A stretch of 64,000 nt of DNA. Source: Methylococcales bacterium. GTDB taxonomy: Bacteria; Pseudomonadota; Gammaproteobacteria; Methylococcales; Methylomonadaceae. The notes under the pieces were generated by a model. It had not been told where the DNA came from. It did no database searches and saw nothing but the letters and a program-made list of their open reading frames with translations. Position 1 is the stretch's first letter; each line of letters begins with the position of its first letter. The DNA is taken from assembly GCA_030693155.1 (NCBI GenBank), contig JAUYBJ010000057.1, forward strand, positions 74,275-138,274, written 5' to 3'. Below, one piece after another: positions 9,764-16,964 of this stretch. The position numbers and the translations under genes are program-made.

Positions 9764-9854
9764 TGAAAGAGTTTATCCCTATAAAAAATCGAATGTGAAA
9801 GAGTTTATCTTATTCAATGAAAGGGTTTATCTATATATTTGTAAAGAGTTTATC
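9764..9854. repeat. Four iteron-like direct repeats GAAAGAGTTTATC
   Basis: Copies lie at 9764-9777 (TGAAAGAGTTTATC), 9796-9809 (identical), 9818-9831 (TGAAAGGGTTTATC) and 9841-9854 (GTAAAGAGTTTATC). Start-to-start distances are 32, 22 and 23 bp, close to three, two and two turns of the helix, so a bound protein would face one side. They lie between the kfrA-like gene and a convergent small-gene operon. Such arrays serve as replication iterons or as centromere sites; the KfrA-like protein or an unseen Rep is a possible ligand. Confidence 0.75.
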
Positions 9855-9954
9855 TTTAACGCGCGCTTTTTGAGTAATTACGCAACACCATAAAATATGC
9901 CATTGATTCGTATAACAATGATTATGTTAAATAACCCATTGATTATTAAGCATA

Positions 9955-10356
9955 TTATTCTTTGAATCTTCTTGATTTTAATATTAAATCAATAGATTTA
10001 ATAGCAATAGTTTCTTGTATTTCAAATTCATTTTTTTCAAATGTTAAATACACAGATAAAGAACTGGTTAAAACAGAACTCGCACCGAATATAAATGTAA
10101 ATAAATCAGACATGCCATATAAAAATGCACATAAAGCAAATAATAAAACCAAAACTGTAAATAGAACATATATTGGTAAAAATGATCTTATTTTTTCTTT
10201 AAATTCATTTTTTAAATTTTCATTTCTGAATATTTTTTCATGTAATAGTTCATCATTTGTACAATTTATTAGTAATTTATAATCGTTATTAGAAGCATCA
10301 TTTATATTAAAATCACCCTCAATGTGCAATCGACCTTTATTGTTAAAATCTCTCAA
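9955..10356 (-). CDS. Small membrane protein of unknown function
   Basis: This 133-residue protein is not recognised. The N-terminal 60 residues are polar and begin with a motif LHIEGDFNINDAS, reminiscent of the GDxNIxD headers seen ahead of some small membrane proteins. Two hydrophobic helices follow (about residues 60-82 and 86-107), then a charged C-terminal tail. It is the last gene of a four-gene minus-strand operon (11300 to 9955), 17 bp after the preceding gene. An effector or immunity role would be a guess. Confidence 0.6.
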   Translation of the reverse strand: MRDFNNKGRLHIEGDFNINDASNNDYKLLINCTNDELLHEKIFRNENLKNEFKEKIRSFLPIYVLFTVLVLLFALCAFLYGMSDLFTFIFGASSVLTSSLSVYLTFEKNEFEIQETIAIKSIDLILKSRRFKE

Positions 10357-10373
10357 TTAAAATCTTCCAGTAA

Positions 10374-10802
10374 TTACGAATAATTATAACCAACACGTTC
10401 AAAATATTGGTTGGCCAACATTCTTTCATCTGATCCATTGCTTGATAATTTATCCGCCCTTGGGTTATCAATTGTGTTGTGGATCTCACACAAATCTGCA
10501 ATAAAACCATGTAAAACAGTTTCAGGGCTTACCTTATTATCAAAACAGAGATCAGTAAATTCTTCTGGCAGACCTAAACGAACCTGGTCATCAAATTCCC
10601 TTGAATCATTAGGCTCGCTTTCATAAATGTAAATCTGATCTGCATTTGCAGGATTACTTGAATCAACAGTTAAGTCTTTTGAAGAATAAGATATTTTAAT
10701 GTCTGTAATTACTGCTTCGGTGCCATTGGAACTTAACTCGATAGCAACTTCTGCATCGTCTGGGAACTTGTTGATCAATTCTTTTAGTTGTTTAACATTC
10801 AT
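10374..10802 (-). CDS. Hypothetical protein
   Basis: A soluble acidic 142-residue protein, not recognised. It begins MNVKQLKELINKFPDDAEVAIE and ends with SNGSDERMLANQYFERVGYN. Its start overlaps the upstream gene by 11 bases, showing translational coupling. Confidence 0.65.
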   Translation of the reverse strand: MNVKQLKELINKFPDDAEVAIELSSNGTEAVITDIKISYSSKDLTVDSSNPANADQIYIYESEPNDSREFDDQVRLGLPEEFTDLCFDNKVSPETVLHGFIADLCEIHNTIDNPRADKLSSNGSDERMLANQYFERVGYNYS

Positions 10803-11049
10803 TGCCTGGCACTCCTACTAATTTGAAAGATTTAGAATCAACCCAGTCAAGTTGAATCTTGCGGCCATCTTTAGCCGTAAATTGCATGTTCACATTAAAT
10901 TTTCCATCAACAGAAGTAGATCCAAATATTTTAGACATTTCTAGAGTTTCTCCTGCTTTGAATGGTATATCTCCATTGGTATACATGTCTTTTAGTAATT
11001 CGACTTTGGGAGCAAACTTTAACCAGCGTAAGAAAAGTTCTTGATCCAT
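10792..11049 (-). CDS. Hypothetical protein
   Basis: An 85-residue soluble protein without recognisable motif, predicted mostly beta after an N-terminal helix. The start lies 2 bases after the stop of the AbrB/MazE-like gene, in the position a toxin would occupy in a mazEF-type pair. I see no MazF, PIN or RelE motif, so a toxin role is only a possibility. Confidence 0.62.
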   Translation of the reverse strand: MDQELFLRWLKFAPKVELLKDMYTNGDIPFKAGETLEMSKIFGSTSVDGKFNVNMQFTAKDGRKIQLDWVDSKSFKLVGVPGNEC

Positions 11050-11051
11050 TG

Positions 11052-11300
11052 CTATTCCTTAATGCCGATAATAGAAAAAAGATGTTTACGATCATCATTA
11101 CTTAAGCTTTTTGTAAGCTGCAGTATGTTTTTTGCTATATCTTCTAAACTAAGAGTGCCAGGTACTGGCTTGATGATGATTACACCATTGTCGATCGTAA
11201 TATCTACGGCATCACCGATATTAAGGTTGCATTCCTTTAGAACATTTTGAGGTATCACAACGCCAGCGCTGTTACCCCATTTACGAATATTAGTTTCCAT
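11052..11300 (-). CDS. AbrB/MazE-like DNA-binding protein
   Basis: This 82-residue protein begins METNIRKWGNSAGVVIPQ, a clear SpoVT-AbrB/MazE swapped-hairpin DNA-binding signature, followed by GDAVDITIDNGVIIIKPV. Such proteins are antitoxins or small autoregulators. It leads an operon of four tightly packed genes. A perfect palindrome (TTATACA-T-TGTATAA, 11315-11329) lies 15 bp upstream and is its likely operator. Confidence 0.85.
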   Translation of the reverse strand: METNIRKWGNSAGVVIPQNVLKECNLNIGDAVDITIDNGVIIIKPVPGTLSLEDIAKNILQLTKSLSNDDRKHLFSIIGIKE

Positions 11301-11314
11301 TATTCTTTATTAAG

Positions 11315-11329
11315 TTATACATTGTATAA
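11315..11329. promoter_or_regulatory. Operator-like palindrome TTATACATTGTATAA
   Basis: Seven-base arms around a single base sit directly upstream of the AbrB/MazE-like gene. This fits autoregulation, or control by the wider TTGTACAA-type operator network of the element. Confidence 0.45.
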
Positions 11330-11373
11330 TTGTATTTTACAGGGAATAAAAGCCCCGTCAACATTTATATTAG

Positions 11374-12720
11374 CTATTTAATATGATTTATCAGGTAAGA
11401 TTTTACCCAAGATGTGACATCGCTCGCAGCAATAGGCCTAGATATAAAATAACCTTGCGCATATTTACAACCCATATCTTGCAATATTTGTTGTTGTTGG
11501 CCAGATTCAACACCTTCCGCAATTACCTGAAAATTAAATGTATGTGAGAGCTTAATAATCGTCTCAAGGAGTTCTTTATCTTTTTCATTCTTTGCAATGC
11601 CATTGACAAAAGCTTTGTCGATTTTTACATACTCTGCAGGAAAAGCCTTCAAATGCAATAAAGAGGAATACCCAGTACCAAAATCATCTAGCGAGAACTT
11701 AAAACCTAGCGTCTTGTACGATTGTATGGCTTCTGTGAGACGATCTACATCGTCGATAGCATCCGACTCCAGTATTTCAAATTCAAGCATCTGAGGCGTT
11801 ACAGAATGATATTTATGAAGTATCTTATTTACATCTGGTAAAAACGACTTATGAATTATCTGGGCACCAGATATATTTACGCTGACACACAGATAAATAC
11901 CTTGCAAATTCCATTCATGAATTTGTGATGCAGCTGATTCAACAACCCATAATCCCAGCTCGTACCCTACTCCATTTGATATTACCTCAGGTAAAAATGC
12001 AGCAGGCTCTAAAAGTCCTTTAACTGGATGCTTCCAACGGACTAGAGCTTCCATACCCAAAATCTTACTGTTACCTAAGTCTATTTTTGGTTGATAGTAA
12101 AGTTCCAGCTCTTTATTAACTATTGCTTGACGTAAAAGCTCACATTTATGAAATTTATTTTTTTCTACAAATGCAGATTGAGAATCATAGATCTCATATC
12201 TATTTTTACCAGACTGTTTAGCAGAATACATGGCTAAATTAGCATGACGGATGAGTATTTCAGATTTAACACCTTCGATAGGATAGATTGAAGCGCCTAT
12301 ACTTGCAGTTAAGGCAACATGTTTTTCATTATCATGTCTTACATTGGTGATGGAATTTTTCAGGTGCCTCAACATTGGCACAATATCATCGAGGGAATAT
12401 ACTGGACGAAGTAATAACAGTAATTCACCATTAGATATGCGCGAGACTATGCCACTGGCACCACAGAGATAACAGATCCTTTCCTCAATAATTTTGAGTA
12501 CCTTGTCCATGTTATTAAAACCATGAGCCTGGTTTAATTCAGTTAGATTATCAATATTCACATTACAGATCACAAAGACTTCATTTTTTTGTGATTCTTT
12601 AATGGCCAAAGCTAATTTCTCTGCAAAATGTGCAGGTGGAAACATATAAGGTAGTGATCTAGCAAAACGATACTTCTCGATCAAAGCTCGATACAGTTTC
12701 ACAACATTGAATGTCATCAT
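11374..12720 (-). CDS. EAL-domain c-di-GMP phosphodiesterase with degenerate GGDEF domain
   Basis: This protein of about 448 residues has a GGDEF-like domain (about residues 40-185) followed by an EAL domain (about 195-440). The cyclase signature is degenerate (SNGEL where GGDEF is expected), so synthesis is unlikely. The EAL domain keeps its signature motifs: MEALVRWKHP, FEILES, DDFGTGYSS, KIDKAFV and AEGVESG. By family knowledge it should hydrolyse c-di-GMP. No membrane helices or sensor domain are seen. I place the start at ATG 12720, 4 bp after the topoisomerase stop; the frame open to 12816 overlaps that gene. It ends a transfer operon, so it may shift recipients or donors from biofilm toward a mating-competent state (inference). 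Confidence 0.9.
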   Translation of the reverse strand: MMTFNVVKLYRALIEKYRFARSLPYMFPPAHFAEKLALAIKESQKNEVFVICNVNIDNLTELNQAHGFNNMDKVLKIIEERICYLCGASGIVSRISNGELLLLLRPVYSLDDIVPMLRHLKNSITNVRHDNEKHVALTASIGASIYPIEGVKSEILIRHANLAMYSAKQSGKNRYEIYDSQSAFVEKNKFHKCELLRQAIVNKELELYYQPKIDLGNSKILGMEALVRWKHPVKGLLEPAAFLPEVISNGVGYELGLWVVESAASQIHEWNLQGIYLCVSVNISGAQIIHKSFLPDVNKILHKYHSVTPQMLEFEILESDAIDDVDRLTEAIQSYKTLGFKFSLDDFGTGYSSLLHLKAFPAEYVKIDKAFVNGIAKNEKDKELLETIIKLSHTFNFQVIAEGVESGQQQQILQDMGCKYAQGYFISRPIAASDVTSWVKSYLINHIK

Positions 12721-12724
12721 ATTT

Positions 12725-14566
12725 TTAATCAACTTTTCCAAAGTCTGGTTTACCGTCTTTATTTTTATACGAAGATTTACATCCATCTTTAAAGCCAGAA
12801 CATCCCCAAAAATCATAACCAGCTTTACCTGGCTTAATACGATGAATTAATGGTTTATTACATTTGGTGCATAAATGTGTTTCAACTGCAGATCCTGATA
12901 ATGGAATACCAGCTATTTCTTTCTTAAGCGTTTCATATACATTCGATACCACAGTCTTATAGTCAGCTTTCCCATCAGCAATAGCATCCAATTCCTGTTC
13001 GACATTGCGTGTAAATTCATATTCCATAAAATCGAATTTACCTACCAAAGAATCGACAACTAACTCACCAGTTTTAGTTGGAACTAGGAATTTTCCAAGA
13101 AAACTTACATAGGCACGAGAAACAATGTTATCCATAATCGATGCATATGTGGATGGACGACCAATGCCTTCTGACTCTAACTGTTTTACAAGTGATGCTT
13201 GAGTGTAACGACTTGGAGCTTTCGTTTTTTTCTCTAGCAATTGGCCACGTGCGACATCTAGTGTGCTACCAACTAAACATACAGGAACAGGGTTTATTGG
13301 ACTAGGATCAGAATCTGATTCATCTGTTTGATCACTTTGGATCAATTTAAGCCAGCCGTTATAAATCAGTGTGCGGCCACGACCTTCAAATTCTAAAGAT
13401 TTGCCATTAATAGTGACAGGTTGCAAGGAATCAAGTTTAACCGTACGAACTGCATACCGTGCGTCAGCCAGCTGACAGGCAATAGCTCTCAACCGAATAA
13501 GTTTATATAAAGCACGTTGCTCATCATTCTCTCCTGCCACCTCAACATCCCAGTGTGTAGGTGTTATTGCAGGATGACCTTCTTGTGCGTTTTCCGAAAC
13601 TTTATATTTTCTGAATTTGTCGGCCATGACTAAATCCAAACCATTAGCAATAGCTCTAATATCGTCTAATGAATCAAGTGAAACATTCGGATTATCAGTA
13701 CGGTGATATGTAATATGTCCTTGTTCATACAGTTTTTGGGCTGCATCCATTGTGGCCGTTGGATTAAGATTTAATGTAACGCTAGCTGCTTGCTGCAAAG
13801 TGGATGTAGTAAATGGAGGTGGAGGACTACGGGTTTCTTCACTTTCCTCGCAAGATTTAACAGTTACTGATTTAACCTCTGACACAGCAAGTGCAACAGA
13901 TTTATCCATGAAGTATGGATTATCATCAGTAGCGAAATTAGGTTTTATAAGCCACTCTGCGCTCCATTCTTTATTCGATTCTATATCTTTTAAAAATAAT
14001 GAAGCGCCAAAATGCGTAGTTGTTTTAAATGCAGATATAGCACGCTCTCGCTCAACTACAAGACGCACAGCTGGACTTTGTACACGGCCAGCAGAAAGCT
14101 TAGATCCAGTTCTATTGCTAAGTTCTGGGCTTACTGTGTAGCCTACAAGCCTATCTAAAGACCTTCTTGCATCTTGCGCATGTACACGTTTAATATCGAT
14201 TCTACGTGGTGAAGCAAGTGCTGCTTTAACAGTAGACTCTGTAATTTCATTAAAAGTAACTCGCAGCGGATTTATTAATCCTAAACATTCTTGCAAATGC
14301 CAACTGATACTTTCACCTTCTCGATCAGGATCCGTTGCGAGATAAACGGTATCTGCCTGCTTTGCTAATTTCTTTAATTTAGAAACAACGTTAGCGCCTT
14401 TATCGGTTAATTCGTACTCAGGTAGAAAACTAGGAGCTTCCACACCCATTCTTGCTTTTGGCAAATCTCTTACGTGACCGTAACAAGGAGCAATCGTCCA
14501 ATCACTACCAAGAATGCTTGAAAGTAGTGTCATTTTGCCTGGTGATTCAATAATCATGAGTTTCAT
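12725..14566 (-). CDS. Type IA DNA topoisomerase
   Basis: The product is 613 residues. An N-terminal Toprim domain (MIIESPGK, then DPDREGE near residue 82) is followed by the strand-passage core with the active-site tyrosine in GHITYHRTDN (about residue 285) and the RxTQASLVKQLE-type region. A C-terminal four-cysteine zinc ribbon (CTKC...CKSS region) closes it. It is shorter than chromosomal TopA, as in plasmid-borne enzymes. The ATG at 14566 follows AAAAAGG. It would relax negative supercoils or decatenate plasmid DNA during transfer and replication. It overlaps the end of the upstream transglycosylase frame region by spacing of only 11 bases. Confidence 0.95.
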   Translation of the reverse strand: MKLMIIESPGKMTLLSSILGSDWTIAPCYGHVRDLPKARMGVEAPSFLPEYELTDKGANVVSKLKKLAKQADTVYLATDPDREGESISWHLQECLGLINPLRVTFNEITESTVKAALASPRRIDIKRVHAQDARRSLDRLVGYTVSPELSNRTGSKLSAGRVQSPAVRLVVERERAISAFKTTTHFGASLFLKDIESNKEWSAEWLIKPNFATDDNPYFMDKSVALAVSEVKSVTVKSCEESEETRSPPPPFTTSTLQQAASVTLNLNPTATMDAAQKLYEQGHITYHRTDNPNVSLDSLDDIRAIANGLDLVMADKFRKYKVSENAQEGHPAITPTHWDVEVAGENDEQRALYKLIRLRAIACQLADARYAVRTVKLDSLQPVTINGKSLEFEGRGRTLIYNGWLKLIQSDQTDESDSDPSPINPVPVCLVGSTLDVARGQLLEKKTKAPSRYTQASLVKQLESEGIGRPSTYASIMDNIVSRAYVSFLGKFLVPTKTGELVVDSLVGKFDFMEYEFTRNVEQELDAIADGKADYKTVVSNVYETLKKEIAGIPLSGSAVETHLCTKCNKPLIHRIKPGKAGYDFWGCSGFKDGCKSSYKNKDGKPDFGKVD

Positions 14567-14577
14567 AAAATACCTTT

Positions 14578-15273
14578 TTAATTTTCCCAACCAGTTACGT
14601 TAGATGGTGCGTTTTTTACATCATTTAAGTTAAATTTGTTCTTTGGATTTTTGGCCGTTTTATACACGGCACGACTTACTTGGACTGATCTATTACGCTG
14701 TTTTTCGGTTCCTACATTTAATTTTGGTACGACATAGGAACCAGCGGTAACAACCTTACTTACATAACCATTTTTAAAACCATTGGTAAAATTACCTGTG
14801 TTATAAGCACTTATGGCCGCGTACAAAGCCTCACGTCCTGGCCCATATTTTCTTTGAGCACTTTGATAAAAATCGACTAGAACCTTTGATGCACCAGATA
14901 GATTTTTACAGGGTTCAAAAGCATCGTACAAAGACATATTCAGCCTAGCTAAATTACGATTATTTAACTGACCCAAACCAATATCGATCACGTGACCATC
15001 TGCAATTAAACTATTAGAAATCTGGATAGCTTCCTCGACCGATGATGGATAATAGGTTTTATGTACCCTATCCTTTTTAGGAATATCCCAATCGCCGTTA
15101 TCACCAATAATCAAATAATTACCACGTGATTCATGACTAACGATTGCACCCATAGTTTGAGGGTGTACCTCTGGCGCACATGTAGATAATAAATCTTCAA
15201 TAGGATAAGAACTCTCATTAGCTAATAGTTGATTTGAGAAAAACAACAATCCAATAAATATTGATATTTTCAA
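14578..15273 (-). CDS. VirB1-like lytic transglycosylase, exported
   Basis: This 231-residue protein has an N-terminal signal sequence ending near LLANES. A lysozyme-like SLT fold follows, with the catalytic glutamate in SHESRGN, the motif DIGLGQLNNRNLARL and the AYNTGN motif. The start codon is TTG at 15273, with AAAAAGGA upstream. It would open the peptidoglycan locally for assembly of the conjugation channel. A second transglycosylase of PilT type is at 56225, so each envelope machine seems to have its own enzyme. Confidence 0.87.
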   Translation of the reverse strand: MKISIFIGLLFFSNQLLANESSYPIEDLLSTCAPEVHPQTMGAIVSHESRGNYLIIGDNGDWDIPKKDRVHKTYYPSSVEEAIQISNSLIADGHVIDIGLGQLNNRNLARLNMSLYDAFEPCKNLSGASKVLVDFYQSAQRKYGPGREALYAAISAYNTGNFTNGFKNGYVSKVVTAGSYVVPKLNVGTEKQRNRSVQVSRAVYKTAKNPKNKFNLNDVKNAPSNVTGWEN

Positions 15274-15285
15274 AACAAATCCTTT

Positions 15286-16944
15286 TTAGATCTCTAAGGC
15301 TAATTGTTCTTTAACCTTTTCTTTAACTACGCCCTTGCCCTCACTGTAATTAACAACAGCTGAACGGCCAAGAGTAAGTTGTTTGTCTAAGTTGACTGAT
15401 TTATGTGCTATACCTACAGATTTGCCAATATCCTGAATAAAGTAGCCTTTCTCAACAGCCACAATTGAGCCAGAATAATTACCAGTATTTTCATTAGCCA
15501 TTTTAAGGATTGTAACCACCTCTTTACTGATGGTTAGCACTTCATCAGGCAGATCAACTGGAACAGACTCGCGCCTGGTACTTTTCCCTGAAAACACATT
15601 TAAAGTGTTACCAACCTCTTGGCCTAGGTCTTTAAATGGGGAGTAGACAACACTTTGCCCTAATACTTCATGTGCAATCGTATTGGATAAACCCTCTATA
15701 AGATGTTCTGGTACTTGCTTGATACGGGCATGCTCTGCAGCCGTAAGTTGACGTAATAAATCAGGATCATCAGGATGTTGAATTTTTGGATCTGTAGATC
15801 TTACCTTGGCATAGCCTTTGGTTAATGTACCAATATGTTCACTATCAGCATCAAAGACCTGCATTTTAAAATTTTTCCCTTCGGCAAGATCGCGCACCTG
15901 CTTATCTTTAAGACCTTGCATTTTGCTCCAACGTGGATCGTTCTGATCAATGTCATCTAAAACATCACCTAAACGCATTACTTTTACATCAGGGGCAATC
16001 AACTGCGAAAAATCAAACTCAATACCATGAGTTACGGCCACCATAACCCAACGATCTCTATTTTCGAGAGTGCCCCATTCCTTGCCATTTAAAATGCGCT
16101 CATGCGTGTTGTAACCCATGTCTTTAAGCTGATTGCGCAAAATATCTGCGCTTGCTGAATTAGCATAAGGAGGTACGTTTTCTAGGACTACGATCACTGG
16201 GTTAGTTTTACTTAAAATAACAAGAGCACTCACCACTAAATGCCCTACTTCGGGGTGCGCCTCTGGATGTACAAGGCCTCTTTTTGCCATACCTGCTTTT
16301 GATGCACCACTACATGGCAAACCCATAATTAGCACTTCGGTACGTGGAATATTTGCTAAACCTCGTTCATCAAATGCCAATTCCTGCATCGGTGCTGCAA
16401 AAGCCTTTGTAGTATCTGACCAAGCATCATTATGTATGGCTGCATGTTCTAATAACTCTTCTCTAATCTCATTTGCGAAAGCCAACTTACTTTCAATACC
16501 AGCCGCTTTAAGACCAGAATGAATTGCATGATCTAAAATTCCACCACCATGCGAAAGACTTCCTAACGCAATGCTTTCACCAGTTTCTAATTTATTTTTT
16601 AAACGTTTGTAACGCTCTTGTTTCTTTAATTCAGAAGCAAGTGGCACCAGATAGATTTGCCCTTCTTTCACCGCCACTCTAATTGAAGACATCCCATCAA
16701 AAATAGCCAATAATTCACGGCTATTTATATCGATGACAGGATTAAGTGATTCACCAGACTTTTTTGATGATACTACTCTGGATCCATCCTGATTAGCTTG
16801 CAACACAATAGTTTGACCTTCAACATGAATATCAAACCTTTGACCAGGTGCAAAGCCAGCTTTAGCCGTTTGTGAACCTTCTAACCATACGCGAGGTGCA
16901 CCCTTATTTTGACCAATCTTTTTTATATAATAACCATCAAGCAT
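15286..16944 (-). CDS. C5-cytosine DNA methyltransferase with SymE/AbrB-like head and KfrB-like tail
   Basis: The 552-residue protein has three parts. Residues about 5-50 (YYIKKIGQNKG, VWLEG, AGFAPGQRFDIHVEG) look like a SymE/AbrB-type swapped-hairpin domain. Residues about 135-450 are a C5 methyltransferase with the catalytic PC motif GLPCSGASKAG (about 210), the ENV motif VVLENVPPY (about 255) and QxRxR-like ENRDRW (about 297). The final 65 residues are a KfrB-like domain (YFIQDIGKSVGIAHK). No restriction enzyme is adjacent, so it is probably an orphan methylase that protects transferred DNA. It lies in the operon with the coupling protein and transglycosylase. Confidence 0.9.
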   Translation of the reverse strand: MLDGYYIKKIGQNKGAPRVWLEGSQTAKAGFAPGQRFDIHVEGQTIVLQANQDGSRVVSSKKSGESLNPVIDINSRELLAIFDGMSSIRVAVKEGQIYLVPLASELKKQERYKRLKNKLETGESIALGSLSHGGGILDHAIHSGLKAAGIESKLAFANEIREELLEHAAIHNDAWSDTTKAFAAPMQELAFDERGLANIPRTEVLIMGLPCSGASKAGMAKRGLVHPEAHPEVGHLVVSALVILSKTNPVIVVLENVPPYANSASADILRNQLKDMGYNTHERILNGKEWGTLENRDRWVMVAVTHGIEFDFSQLIAPDVKVMRLGDVLDDIDQNDPRWSKMQGLKDKQVRDLAEGKNFKMQVFDADSEHIGTLTKGYAKVRSTDPKIQHPDDPDLLRQLTAAEHARIKQVPEHLIEGLSNTIAHEVLGQSVVYSPFKDLGQEVGNTLNVFSGKSTRRESVPVDLPDEVLTISKEVVTILKMANENTGNYSGSIVAVEKGYFIQDIGKSVGIAHKSVNLDKQLTLGRSAVVNYSEGKGVVKEKVKEQLALEI

Positions 16945-16964
16945 TTTAATAATCCTATCGTCAA

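Noticed and set aside
9764-9854. Calling the repeats a CRISPR array
   Set aside because: Units are only 13-14 bp with unequal gaps of 8-18 bp, and no cas gene is present.
10792-11300. Calling a mazEF toxin-antitoxin pair
   Set aside because: Only the MazE/AbrB-like half is recognisable. The next gene has no MazF signature.
11374-12816. EAL gene start at 12816
   Set aside because: That start lies inside the topoisomerase coding region with no ribosome site. ATG 12720 follows the topoisomerase stop by 4 bases.
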